Assembly (NCBI GenBank): GCA_033398695.1
Contig: CM065804.1
Coordinates: 7,053,001 to 7,117,000 of the forward strand
Source: Orobanche coerulescens
Taxonomy: Eukaryota; Streptophyta; Magnoliopsida; Lamiales; Orobanchaceae
DNA: 64,000 nucleotides
Direction of reading: 5' to 3'
The position numbers and the translations under genes are program-made. This document shows, piece after piece, positions 1-11,444 of the stretch. The notes under the pieces are model-generated. The model was not told where the DNA came from, searched no databases, and was given only the letters and a program-made list of their open reading frames with translations. Numbering within the stretch: position 1 is the stretch's first letter; every line of letters begins with the position of its first letter.

Positions 1-2792
1 GTGTGGTTTTGAACGGTGTTGTTTTTCTTCAAGAGATATGTTGGTTAATATCTCCCTTCATTTCGGGTTTTTAATGTTGTTGTTATTGTTTACTTCGTAT
101 GTTGATGAACATGCAAGTGATTATGATTCTTGGTGTATATGATATGATTAAGAAGACTATATGTTGAAATGTTAGTGGAAATAAGATTTGGACACTTGTT
201 TGGAAAGTAATGTGTATAAGGTTCGACTTTGGAAAATCACCACCGATTCTTGAAAACTCCAAAAATTCTGAAACATAACAGTATAATAGAGCATCGAGTT
301 AGCTTTCTAATGGTTCAAACGGTGAGTTAATCGGAGTCCGGATGATTGAGTTATGCTCAAAATGGCAAAAGCTATACTGTCTGTATTCTGGGAACAAGTA
401 GTGCACGCTATTGATGAAGTTAGCGTACGCTAACATGCCTGGGCGTATAAAAACGTAAAGCAGTCGGGAATTTCATTTCCCAACCCATCCTAAACGATCC
501 CCTTTCGTCCCAAATCACCTAAACTCGATTTTTAACCCCTAAACCTCAGCTTTTGAGTTGGTTTATCAAGTGATAACATCTAGGAAAGCTTGGAACAAGG
601 ATTATAACATCATTATTGATTCTTTCGCCGGATTGAAGGTAATTGGCTTGAACTCTAATATTTTGGGATGTTTGAGATTCTTGATATATTTTGGTGGTTT
701 AGTTCGTATCGATGGCTAGAATCATGTAATGTTGAAGGATATATATGTTTGTGATTATGTTCTTCGTGTTCTTGATGTGGTTGGTGTTTGTTGATTGATT
801 ATTCGAACATACCTTTGAATTCCGCCTTCAAGGTGTTTGATTGAAGTTTTGAAAGAGAAATTGATTGGAATATTTCGGTTAAGTTTGTATACTCGCCTTA
901 TCGAATCGATATGTGGGCTTTGTGGAATCATGGGAATGAATTCGTAATTGTTTGAGTTAGATTGTTCGGACTTGTGTTTAATCGAGATATTTTGGAATCG
1001 TTGGGTTTGTGGATTAGTTATATCGATTGTTGATTGTTATCGAATGTATGTTAAATCTATTATTGTAATAGGTTGAGATTATTGATCGATGTTTAGAACC
1101 ATGCTTTGCGGTCGTATTCAAGAATGTTCGTAGATTGCTTTGATCAGGGCCGAGGGACATGTAGACGACGGCAAGGAATTGGTAACGGCTTCATTGGTAT
1201 CGAGGCAAGTTATTACTTGCTCAGTTTATAATATTTAATGAATGGTTTCAGTTTCATTCGTTTATAATTCGTATCGCAATGTTTATAAATCGTAATCACA
1301 GGAGAGTTGAGATTATAGGTTGTATTTGAGTTTTGGGAATTAAATCATAATGTATATGATTTACATTATTGTTGGCATACTTGGTATCGAGGATACATCA
1401 TGCTATAGACAAAGGCGTGAATTATTTACCATCCATGACATTTCGGATCGTCGAATATTCAGAATAAATGTTTGTGATGGTCTGGACATCGAGATTGCTC
1501 TCGAAGGACTCGGGGCAAGTACTCTAATCATTTTTGTCATTTCATGTCGATCATGTTGTGATACATGCGTGTATCGTTGTTGTCATGCATTGTGTATCAT
1601 TGTTATATGCATTTGTACGTTGTTGTTGTATGTCCACCTCGGGTTGGTCCGACGGGATCATCGGGGGATCTATGCTAGCGTGCGCTGGATCAACGGACGG
1701 GTTTTCCACCTCGGGTTGGTCTGACGGGATCATCGGGGGATCTAGGCAGTGAACGCTGGATTATCGGATTGCCATGTATTGTTGTTGTGCATATGTATAT
1801 TATGGGTTTGCCATAAGTATACATTGTCGTTATTGTTGTGATCATATTGACGTTGTCATATGAGTATGCATTTGTAGGTCTTGTGTTAGGACCATGTCCG
1901 TATGTTATGTTGATCTGATCTCGGATTAGACTGACGTGGTTGTCATGGTATTTCGTATCTTGAGGTATGTTCCGTATTTCCTTGGTACTTGTCTTTGATG
2001 GACAATCGATTATCGTATTGGAATTGTCGATGTTATCTGATGGATTGAATTGGCCAGAGTTGATATAATTTCCGTATCGCGAGTTATGATAATGTTTTGA
2101 GAACCTTGAGTATTGTTGAGATACCGTACAGATATTTCGGTATTATTATAATGTTTTGTTAAGGATACGAATCGTGGATTCTCGTAAAGTTACGACGGTA
2201 AGATTACACTCGGTCGTATTCTTACTTAGTATTTCCATTGATATGTAATTATTGACGAGATGTGATGGTTATCATTGTTGGATATTATGGTGACCCCGTC
2301 GTGGGCTTTCTTTTTAGGTTCTTGGATTATCAAGTTTGTAGCGGTCGTGGAGAGATGAACTTCGGAGGATACCGGCAAGGGCATGTATTTGTGTTTTGAG
2401 TTTCGATCGGTTGTTGTATTCATTTGCTAGAGTATTTTAATTGTTTGTCTTTATCCGCTGCGTGAGTATTTTTTAAATGGCCTTTTTGGTATCCGATAAC
2501 TTAGGTTACTTTGGCAATCATTTTCTAAATCTATTCTGTCAGTACGTGTAAGCGATATCTTAACGTATGTTTTTAAACTATTGAGTTTTGGCATTTTGGG
2601 CCTTGTGGTTTCAAATGAGTTTTTACGACGGTTTGATAAACGAGTTTTATAAATCTTCGAATGTTTTAATAGATAATACCGTCGTTAGCCTCTTGGGCGT
2701 TTGTAAATGTTTTCGAAAATGTCCTTGACCTTGTGGGTTCCATCTCGGGGCCACGGCTACGTAATATTCCCGGTCGGATGCGGGGTGTTACG
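1..2792 (+). mobile_element. 5' LTR (partial) of non-coding Gypsy element LTR-A
   Basis: The sequence from base 1 repeats almost base for base from 6176 (offset 6175, a few indels near the end). It is the right part of a long terminal repeat whose left end lies outside the window. It ends at TGTTAC just before a tRNA-iMet-type primer site, the expected 5' LTR/interior boundary. Short reading frames inside it (for example 1350-1724) occur identically in both LTRs and match no family I know, so I do not call them genes. The close LTR similarity implies a fairly recent insertion. Confidence 0.9.
1634..1744 (+). repeat. 39-bp direct repeat pair in LTR-A
   Basis: Two copies of a 39-nt unit starting CCACCTCGGGTTGGTC lie at 1634-1672 and 1706-1744, differing by one base. 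The same pair occurs in the other LTR at 7809-7847 and 7881-7919. It is probably in the transcribed R/U5 part, because it lies downstream of the TATA box at the equivalent LTR position. Function unknown. Confidence 0.85.
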
Positions 2793-5084
2793 AATATGGT
2801 ATCGGAGCTTAGGTTGTGAAAACCTAGGCGGTCGGGTCGAGTTGGTCGTGCTTTTGTCGTGTCATTCGAGTTGTCGGTTGACAAGTGTTTGAGCTCGGGT
2901 TTTGTTGTTCACTCGGGCTTGTGCCTTATGTGATTTACCAAGGTGTGAATCGGGATTGTTGTAACTTTTTCAAATGGTGTTAACGTGTTTTTTTCGAGAT
3001 AGAGTTGTGTTGTTTTCTCGAGTTGAACTGAGTTTGCAAAATGTGTGTTTTGAAAATATCTGTGTCGAGTATTTTCTTGAGTCGAGACATGTGCCAGTAT
3101 CACGGGGAATCGTCGGCTTCACGATCTGTAAGTATTGGATTTTTGAATTGCATTGAGATTTATTGTCGTTCTAAGTTGATATGTTCTGAGGTTCAGAAAG
3201 ATATTATACGTTACAGTATAAGATGACAGAGTTGGGACAGGATTGATGATCTTGAGAAGTTATGATTTTGGAAATCAATATGTCGATTAAGTTTTGGAAC
3301 GGAGCTGTGCATTTCGGAGAAATATTGTGGATTGTTCAGGAGAACATGTAGTCATGTTAGTTCATTTTGAGATATATGAACTGTTTTTGAGCATTTGAAA
3401 ATGATACTTTTCAAAATGAATGTTTTACGGATGTTTTACCGTAAATGATTTTTGGGCCGAGACCCAATAGATTTTTGAAATTGTTTTATAACTCAGGACT
3501 TGGGGTCCGAAAAAAAAAGAGTTTCCTACTTTTTTTTAAACTTCTTGTAATGCGGAACGAGATACGAGCTGAGACCCTAATATTTCAAAAGACTTTTCTG
3601 TTTTCTTAAAAACTCCCGAGACTTGTAAAACACTTTATCAATCGTTTATCTATGTCGTTCCTGCCTTTCGGGGTTCTGGATTACTTGTTCAAAAGAAACT
3701 TCTCGGGAAGTCTTTCGCTGTGTTGATTTGTTTCAATGCATTGTCATAGCATAATTGAGGTGATCCAGGATGGAAAATGATTGACGTTGCGAGTCATATG
3801 TTGAAAAGGAGTTTTTAGTCGGAGTTTATATATTGAAAATTTCGGAACTTTATCGTGTGGTTTTCCGATGGAATAGCGAACTGAATTGGTATACAGTAAT
3901 ATGAATGTAGTCTAGCATTTGCATAATTTTCATTTGAAACTTCGAAATCGTGTAGAATCGAAGGAAACTGTTATCGAATACTTGGCACCAGCGAGCCGAT
4001 TTAATTTTTTTTCGAAAATTGATTTCGTGGACTTACGAAAATTTATGTTTTGAGTTTTGAAATTTTTGAAAGAACTTTCGGAAATTTATCTTTTGACGAG
4101 ACTATATGATTTCAAACTGGTTTTGAAAATATGATCGATATAAATACGCATTTGGTGCATAATGCATATCATGATGGAGTTATGAGTGTGACTCACAAAC
4201 TGGATAAGGCATCAGTACGGTACGATGAATAAAGATTCGAACTTCAGTATGGTAGTTGGTTATCTAGGGATGATCGGTTGATTGATCAGATAAGAAGAAT
4301 ATGCTACAGAATGTAGAATTCATGCACAGGATGTAATTTTGGAACTGTGGGTTTTGTGAAACTGAGACATTGGATATGGTGACCCCATGCTGGTTGCTTT
4401 GAATATTGAGTGGTCGTTCCCACTCCATATAGGATTGGATATGTTCACCAGTCGGGTATGTTTATTGAGATCTACTGTACGTGATTGGTGTGTCATTTTG
4501 AGAATGTTATTCTTTCGTATATCTGTTTCCGTGGTTCTATGTTGACCATGTTGGAGCTTACCGTGTGAAAGTATTCTCCAAGTGTGTTTTGACCTTTGGA
4601 TGGTCGAATTAGAGTTTATCATGTCGATGATATTCTTGGCTAATATGTTGATTGATCATCGTTAACGATCGTATGAGCGTTCGGACGTTATGTCGATATT
4701 TCGGGGTCTGTTGTCATTGTTTTGGACAGTTGTTTCACAGTTGTATCGTGTATTATTGATTTGTATCTAGATTGGGATTTGATTGTGCGATCAGGCAGAC
4801 AAGATCTGACACGGATAGATTATTTCATCTGACGATAATATATCTGGTTGGGACTTATGGAATTGTTATTGTAAGCGTGTTGAGGCATTTCAGTGAAGTC
4901 ACTTGCTAGTATCTCAGGAGATCGTCGACTTGGCGCATATGTAAGTATGCTATTTTGGTTATTCGGTAATAATGATGATTCATCGTTGTCGTGATTATTT
5001 CGGGATATTTTGGTTGAACGGTTTATTTGTTTTTATGACGGATTGCAAGTTTCGAGGACGAAACTTATTTTAAGTGGTGTAGAA
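2793..5084 (+). mobile_element. Interior of LTR-A element, no gag or pol
   Basis: This 2.3-kb stretch between the two LTRs starts with the primer site and ends with a purine-rich stretch after TTCGAGGACGAAAC, typical of the 3' end of chromovirus-like Gypsy elements (Tekay/Del group). I see no gag zinc knuckle, protease, RT, RNase H or integrase motifs in any frame; the longest frames are about 100 codons and antisense. The element is therefore a non-autonomous LARD-type derivative that would need proteins from a relative. Confidence 0.75.
2797..2808 (+). other. Primer binding site, tRNA-iMet type
   Basis: TGGTATCGGAGC lies 4 bases after the 5' LTR and differs by one base from the standard plant iMet site TGGTATCAGAGC. 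The same 12-mer occurs on the minus strand next to the LTR of the 19.3-27.4 kb element, linking the two families. Confidence 0.8.
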
Positions 5085-5327
5085 TGTAATATCCGGAATC
5101 TCTACTACTGATGTTTAATATTATTTTATCCGAGTTATGTTGTACAGCGTGGAATCTGTACAGTATGGATAAAATAATGAAGGACTGAGATGTCAGTATT
5201 GGTATAATTGTCGTACTTGGTCGACAATTGGATGTAAGAAGTATATGTATTCAGTATGTCGTATGTTCGTATTCTGTATGTTGAGACATTGGACAAGAAT
5301 AGCTGAAAATAGCTAAGTGTAACATTA

Positions 5328-5822
5328 TTAGCGCACGCTAATAATCATGAGTAGCGCACGCTATCGTGCAGGTTTAGCGCACGCTACGGATATAAGATAA
5401 CGCACGCTAATGCAGTCAGATCGGAAGGAATCTGCGTGTGGACCAGGCCACTTTCGACGCACATTCTGATAAGTCAACGGATGTTGTAATGTAGTGATAG
5501 CGCACGCTAATGCATGTTGATTAGCGCACGCTAACTGTATATCGGACAAAAAGGAATCTTATCCTCACAAGACTTTCGGCGTGTGGACTGTCTTCTAAGC
5601 ATACAGAGAAACGAGTCAACTATGAGTAGCGCATGCTAAGGTAGGACACTTGCGTACGCTAAATAGAGGCATTTACGTACGCTATTGCATGGGCATTGCG
5701 TACGTAAATCACTTCATGCAGTAAGACAGTTGCCTCTGGACTTCGATAGCGCACGCTAACAAAGACAATTAGCGCACGCTAAGTGTGTAACGTACGTTAA
5801 CTGAAGATGTTAGCGTACGTTA
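5328..5822 (+). promoter_or_regulatory. Array of about 14 TAGCGYACGCTA palindromes in U3
   Basis: About 14 copies of a 12-14-nt near-palindrome, consensus (T/A)TAGCG(C/T)ACGCTA(A/T), lie irregularly spaced in 500 bp. Variants include TTAGCGCACGCTAA, TAACGTACGTTA and TTAGCGTACGTTAG. Two more copies lie downstream in the LTR (about 6574 and 6596). The array stops about 12 bp before a TATA box (5834-5843), the place of a retrotransposon enhancer. A role as a protein-binding array is inference. Confidence 0.85.
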
Positions 5823-5833
5823 GTAATGTACAG

Positions 5834-5843
5834 TATATATATA
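5834..5843 (+). promoter_or_regulatory. TATA box of LTR-A
   Basis: TATATATATAAG followed by GTGCAG is the only TATA-like block in the U3 half of this LTR and sits just after the palindrome array, so the R region probably begins about 30 bp downstream. No experimental start site is available. Confidence 0.55.
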
Positions 5844-8800
5844 AGTGCAGTTGGCCATTATTCGTCATTTCCGTCCATTTCTTCATGTGAACCGATAGAG
5901 AGAGGTCTTAGAAAGAAGTTGAGGTTCCAAACACTTGAGTTGATCATTCCTAACAACATTTGAAGCTTGGAAGTGATTGAAAATGGATTCAACCTTGGGA
6001 TTCAATCCATTCCTTCAAAGAGGTAATTACTCTCCACTTTGGGATTTCATTTTGGATTGTATATTATGTTCTTGAGTTGATGATCGTCATGTTTATGAGT
6101 TGATGAGTATGGTTATGAGATGGATTACTGAGTTATGTTGACAATATGGTTGATATGCGGATATTGATATGATTCGTGTGGTTTTGAACGGTGTTGTTTT
6201 TCTTCAAGAGATATGTTGGTTAATATCTCCCTTCATTTCGGGTTTTTAATGTTGTTGTTATTGTTTACTTCGTATGTTGATGAACATGCAAGTGATTATG
6301 ATTCTTGGTGTATATGATATGATTAAGAAGACTATATGTTGAAATGTTAGTGGAAATAAGATTTGGACACTTGTTTGGAAAGTAATGTGTATAAGGTTCG
6401 ACTTTGGAAAATCACCACCGATTCTTGAAAACTCCAAAAATTCTGAAACATAACAGTATAATAGAGCATCGAGTTAGCTTTCTAATGGTTCAAACGGTGA
6501 GTTAATCGGAGTCCGGATGATTGAGTTATGCTCAAAATGGCAAAAGCTATACTGTCTGTATTCTGGGAACAAGTAGCGCACGCTATTGATGAAGTTAGCG
6601 TACGCTAACATGCCTGGGCGTATAAAAACGTAAAGCAGTCGGGAATTTCATTTCCCAACCCATCCTAAACGATCCCCTTTCGTCCCAAATCACCTAAACT
6701 CGATTTTTAACCCCTAAACCTCAGCTTTTGAGTTGGTTTATCAAGTGATAACATCTAGGAAAGCTTGGAACAAGGATTATAACATCATTATTGATTCTTT
6801 CGCCGGATTGAAGGTAATTGGCTTGAACTCTAATATTTTGGGATGTTTGAGATTCTTGATATATTTTGGTAGTTTAGTTCGTATCGATGGCTAGAATCAT
6901 GTAATGTTGAAGGATATATATGTTTGTGATTATGTTCTTCGTGTTCTTGATGTGGTTGGTGTTTGTTGATTGATTATTCGAACATACCTTTGAATTCCGC
7001 CTTCAAGGTGTTTGATTGAAGTTTTGAAAGAGAAATTGATTGGAATATTTCGGTTAAGTTTGTATACTCGCCTTATCGAATCGATATGTGGGCTTTGTGG
7101 AATCATGGGAATGAATTCGTAATTGTTTGAGTTAGATTGTTCGGACTTGTGTTTAATCGAGATATTTTGGAATCGTTGGGTTTGTGGATTAGTTATATCG
7201 ATTGTTGATTGTTATCGAATGTATGTTAAATCTATTATTGTAATAGGTTGAGATTATTGATCGATGTTTAGAACCATGCTTTGCGGTCGTATTCAAGAAT
7301 GTTCGTAGATTGCTTTGATCAGGGCCGAGGGACATGTAGACGACGGCAAGGAATTGGTAACGGCTTCATTGGTATCGAGGCAAGTTATTACTTGCTCAGT
7401 TTATAATATTTAATGAATGGTTTCAGTTTCATTCGTTTATAATTCGTATCGCAATGTTTATAAATCGTAATCACAGGAGAGTTGAGATTATAGGTTGTAT
7501 TTGAGTTTTGGGAATTAAATCATAATGTATATGATTTACATTATTGTTGGCATACTTGGTATCGAGGATACATCATGCTATAGACAAAGGCGTGAATTAT
7601 TTACCATCCGTGACATTTCGGATCGTCGAATATTCAGAATAATGGTTTGTGATGGTCTGGACATCGAGATTGCTCTCGAAGGACTCGGGGCAAGTACTCT
7701 AATCATTTTTGTCATTTCATGTCGATCATGTTGTGATACATGCGTGTATCGTTGTTGTCATGCATTGTGTATCATTGTTATATGCATTTGTACGTTGTTG
7801 TTGTATGTCCACCTCGGGTTGGTCCGACGGGATCATCGGGGGATCTATGCTAGCGTGCGCTGGATCAACGGACGGGTTTTCCACCTCGGGTTGGTCTGAC
7901 GGGATCATCGGGGGATCTAGGCAGTGAACGCTGGATTATCGGATTGCCATGTATTGTTGTTGTGCATATGTATATTATGGGTTTGCCATAAGTATACATT
8001 GTCGTTATTGTTGTGATCATATTGACGTTGTCATATGAGTATGCATTTATAGGTCTTGTGTTAGGACCATGTCCGTATGTTATGTTGATCTGATCTCGGA
8101 TTAGACTGACGTGGTTGTCATGGTATTTCGTATCTTGAGGTATGTTCCGTATTTCCTTGGTACTTGTCTTTGATGGACAATCGATTATCGTATTGGAATT
8201 GTCGATGTTATTTGATGGATTGAATTGGCCAGAGTTGATATAATTTCCGTATCGCGAGTTATGATAATGTTTTGAGAACCTTGAGTATTGTTGAGATACC
8301 GTACAGATATTTCGTATTATTATAATGTTTTGTTAAGGATACGAATCGTGGATTCTCGTAAAGTTACGACGGTAAGATTACATTGGTCGTATTCTTACTT
8401 AGTATTTCCATTGATATGTAATTATTGACGAGATGTGATGGTTATCATTGTTGGATATTATGGCTGACCCCGTCGTGGGCTTTCTTTTTAGGTTCTTGGA
8501 TTATCAAGTTTGTAGCGGTCGTGGAGAGATGAACTTCCCGGAGGATACTGGCAAGGGCATGTATTTGTGTTTTGAGTTTCGATCGCTTGTTGTATTCATT
8601 GCTAGAGTATTTTAATTGTTTGTCTTTATCCGCTGCGTGAGTATTTTTAAATGGCCTTTTTGGTATCCGGTAACTTAGGTTACTTTGGCAATCATTTTCT
8701 AAATCTATTCTGTCGGTACGTGTAAGCGATATCTTAACGTATGTTTTTAAACTGTTGAGTTTTGGCATTTTGGGCCTTGTGGTTTCAAATGAGTTTTTAC

Positions 8801-8970
8801 GACGGTTTGATAAACGAGTTTTATAAATCTTCGAATGTTTTTAATAGATAATACCGTCATTAGCCTCTTGGGCGTTTGTAAATGTTTGCGAAAATTTCCT
8901 TCAGCCTTGTGGGTTCCATCTCGGGGCCCACGGCGCTGTAATATTCCCGGTCGGATCTGGGGGTGTTACA

Positions 8971-9393
8971 CGAAGTTTTCGGGGGGTGGGTGCCTGTTAT
9001 GCGCTCAGGTTTTGGTAGCTCGGGAGCAGTCACAGGATTGGCTGGGAAGGAGATGGAGGACAATGATACTAATCACACCAGAGTTAGAGTCTTTTCTTTT
9101 GTTTCATTTTGGTCGGTATTTCTCTGTCGTTCGAGTATTCACCCTTGCATGGGTGTAGTTTTCATTTATTAAATTGAATTGTCGTTCTTTTCTGTGTTCA
9201 TCTTTATTTTCATCATTGAGATGTAAAGTTCATTTGTTTCTGAATTGTTTAATGACCTTGTCGGTCTGTGTTGTATTTAGATTGACCCCGGTCGGTCAGT
9301 CATTTTGTAGTCTAGTAGAGTTTAGCCTTGTAGATCCTTGTAAGAAGGGCCTACGGCGTGTAACATTTCCGGATGTATTCTGGGGGTGTTACA
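8971..9393 (+). mobile_element. LTR-B relic (right end of an LTR, plus strand)
   Basis: This matches, with much divergence, the reverse complement of about 19312-19690, the end of the LTR of the nested element at 19.3-27.4 kb. Shared landmarks are GATACTAATCACAC, the 'CATGGGTGT' block, 'CTACGGCGTGTAA' and the terminal GGGGGTGTTACA. It is older than the LTR-A element, which appears to have inserted into it at 8970/8971. Confidence 0.75.
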
Positions 9394-9844
9394 AGTGTTG
9401 GGAATAATCCCAAAACCTCTGGCTGAAAGTAAAATCACCGGGTCAACTATTGGAGATGAGTTTAGATCTGTGAATATGCAAGATCGCATAACTCACATGA
9501 TAAATAATTATGGCGCCTTTATCGCCCTTCCCGGTGGTTTTGGCACCCTTGAACTTTTTCATGTGGTTACCAGAGCCCAGCTAAATGTTCATCAAAAACC
9601 AATAGGTGTGCTTAATGTCAATGGTTTCTTTGATGGTTTACTGTCTTTCATCGACTACTCTGCCGAAAAGGGCTTTATTTCTGAGCGTGTAAAACGAATC
9701 ATAGTCGTTGCAACAACACCAGAAGAACTAATCAAAAAACTCAATGAATTTGTTCCTCAACCAGATCCAGCTCTAGCTAAAATTATCTGGGTAGAAGATT
9801 TTACCGTGAGAAAACGAAAAGTGGATTCATTCCTCTCCCTTTGA
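9394..9844 (+). pseudogene. 5'-truncated, intron-free LOG-like gene fragment
   Basis: The frame encodes the C-terminal two thirds of a LOG-family protein (cytokinin riboside 5'-monophosphate phosphoribohydrolase, which releases active cytokinin bases in the cytosol): LGIIPKPLAE, then DRITHMINNYGAFIALPGGFGT, then KPIGVLNVNGFFDGLLSFID. The N-terminal GGG nucleotide-binding part is missing; coding similarity starts exactly where the LTR-B relic ends. The family motif PGGxGTxxE reads PGGFGTLEL: compared with the usual GTLEEL one Glu codon is absent, removing a conserved active-site acidic residue. No introns interrupt a stretch that normally spans several exons, suggesting an mRNA-derived copy. 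The frame is otherwise open to TGA at 9842-9844. It could be part of the Gypsy element to its right. Confidence 0.75.
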
Positions 9845-11444
9845 TAAACCATGTCGGACCTCTTGTATTTTTACTTTCTGTCGTGTGTGATAATCGTGCT
9901 AAATGATGGCAGCTTAAGGAGTTTCTTCTTGATCTCTTGACGCGCATCTATTCGCGATTTATGTATTACTGTAATTTTTATTTCGTGTTTTGCTTTTATA
10001 AAAACTTTGATGGCAGCGTAAGGCGACTCTTCGGTCTTTCTTGATGCGCATCTTAAAAAATTGTGTTATACTTACGAGTATATTTTATTTTGTTGTGTGC
10101 CTCGTATATTTATTCTCTTGCAGATTCTAAAAGGCGTTAGCTCAGACATCAACTTTCTTAACAGGGAGTATTCTGCTTTTCTGCATTGATTTTTATTTTT
10201 TTTAAACTGAGTACAGTTTTATTTTCAAGTTTGGGGGTGGTTTGTTTTAGTATTTTGGTGTGTTGTAATTTTGGTGTGGTTTGTTTAATAATTTTGGTGT
10301 GTTTTGATTGATTTGGTTATTTGCCTTAATTTTTTATTATATATATATATATATATATATTTATAGTATTTTGATTTTTGAGATTTTTAGATCTGGCCAT
10401 AACACCAATAAATTAGCTATATACAAACTTCTAAAATCGTTTTAACCGGTAAAAAAATTGTATATTCCAAAAAAAAAATTTGAGCCTTAATCTCTCTTTC
10501 CAAGTCTTGTAATTATCATATAAAATCGAGTCATTCGTTACCTTGAGAAAAGAAGAATCAATTGGTTGATGAAAAATAAAACTGAATTTACTTAATTTGT
10601 GGAGTTTTTGATTTTTCATGCTTAACTAAAAAAAAATGATTTTCTGCAAAAATTCTATTCCCTAAAAAAAAGGAGTCATTGGTGAAAAGAGCTACACGTT
10701 AGCAAATAACGGTGTGAAAGCTATCACCTAAAAAAATAAATGACGAAAAGGAGAAGTGTTGAGCAAAGAATACCGCCTAATTTTGGAAGTCTTAAATTTT
10801 GCGAAAAATAAAGGACTAACCATTGTTGGTGCGTAGCCGTCTCGAAAAATTGGTGAAAAGAGCTACACGTTAGCAAATAGCTGTGAAAGCTATCACCTTT
10901 TACGAAAGAAAAATAATGAGATAGAAATTGCGTTAGTGAAAAGAGCTACACGTTAGCAAATAACGGTGAAAGCTATCACTAAAAGGGATGTAGTTTATGA
11001 GCATTTGAATTAATTAGGTGATTTCAATACACTCAATTTTGTGAAAATCACAATATTTGATGACGCCAATGAAATTCTTCTTCATATTGAGTCGAAAAAT
11101 AAACGAGTGATCGAGAGCAACCATTAAAGGGAGTCGTGTGTATCACGAGTGGGAAAGAAATAATCAACCTATTGGGAAACCTTACATTTTGGAATTACAA
11201 GATAAAAACCGTGTTTTAACTTCAAAAACATTAGTAGATTTATTTTGAATCTTGATTCATTTCTATCTACTGTATAAAGCTGGTTGTTGTTTATTAATGG
11301 CAGTTTGATCTCCTTTTCTCTTTTTATATTTTAATTTATGTGGGTATTAATTTTCTTATTTTTGTTTTATTTTTTTATTTTATTTTTGGAGTGTGAATAA
11401 TAAAGAGTCTTGCTCGGGACTAGCAAGAATTCAAGTTTGGGGTG
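9845..11444 (+). mobile_element. 3' non-coding interior of a Gypsy element (ends in polypurine tract)
   Basis: This AT-rich stretch leads to CAAGTTTGGGG immediately before an LTR start, the usual polypurine tract of Athila/Tat-type Gypsy elements; a related CAAGTTTGGGGG lies near 10227. It contains a direct repeat pair (9904-9949 and 10009-10053, starting GATGGCAGC), an (AT)n run near 10340-10361 and three hairpin repeats (10681-10980). No coding sequence beyond the LOG fragment is visible. Confidence 0.6.
10681..10980 (+). repeat. Three copies of a 46-nt hairpin element
   Basis: Near-identical copies lie at 10681-10728, 10852-10897 and 10935-10980. Each runs GGTGA - AGCT - CACGTTA - loop GCAAA - TAACG-GTG - AGCT - TCACC, so it can fold into one long stem with an inner 7-bp helix. 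In the third copy the outer pair G-C is replaced by A-T on both sides (AGTGA/TCACT), a compensatory change. The segment would be transcribed in the element's genomic RNA. Role unknown. Confidence 0.8.

Larger units (their letters stand above)
5085..8970 (+). mobile_element. 3' LTR of LTR-A element (3.89 kb)
   Basis: It starts TGTAATATCC and ends GGGTGTTACA (imperfect TG...CA inverted ends), directly after a polypurine-like tract. Bases 6176-8970 repeat 1-2792. At almost 3.9 kb this is long for a plant LTR and longer than the element's interior. The first 750 bp (U3), missing from the left copy only because of the window edge, carry a dense array of palindromes and a TATA box at about 5834. 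Confidence 0.92.

Noticed and set aside
1350..1752. Overlapping frames of 124 and 72 codons
   Set aside because: They lie in an LTR, recur unchanged in the other LTR (7525-7927), overlap in three frames and contain the 39-bp direct repeat; no known domain.
4320..4622. 100-codon minus-strand frame inside the LTR-A interior
   Set aside because: No conserved domain, antisense to the element, composition like its surroundings.
5328..5822. CRISPR-like array of short repeats
   Set aside because: The repeats are 12-14 nt palindromes with irregular spacing in plant LTR DNA; no leader, no cas genes, no uniform spacers.
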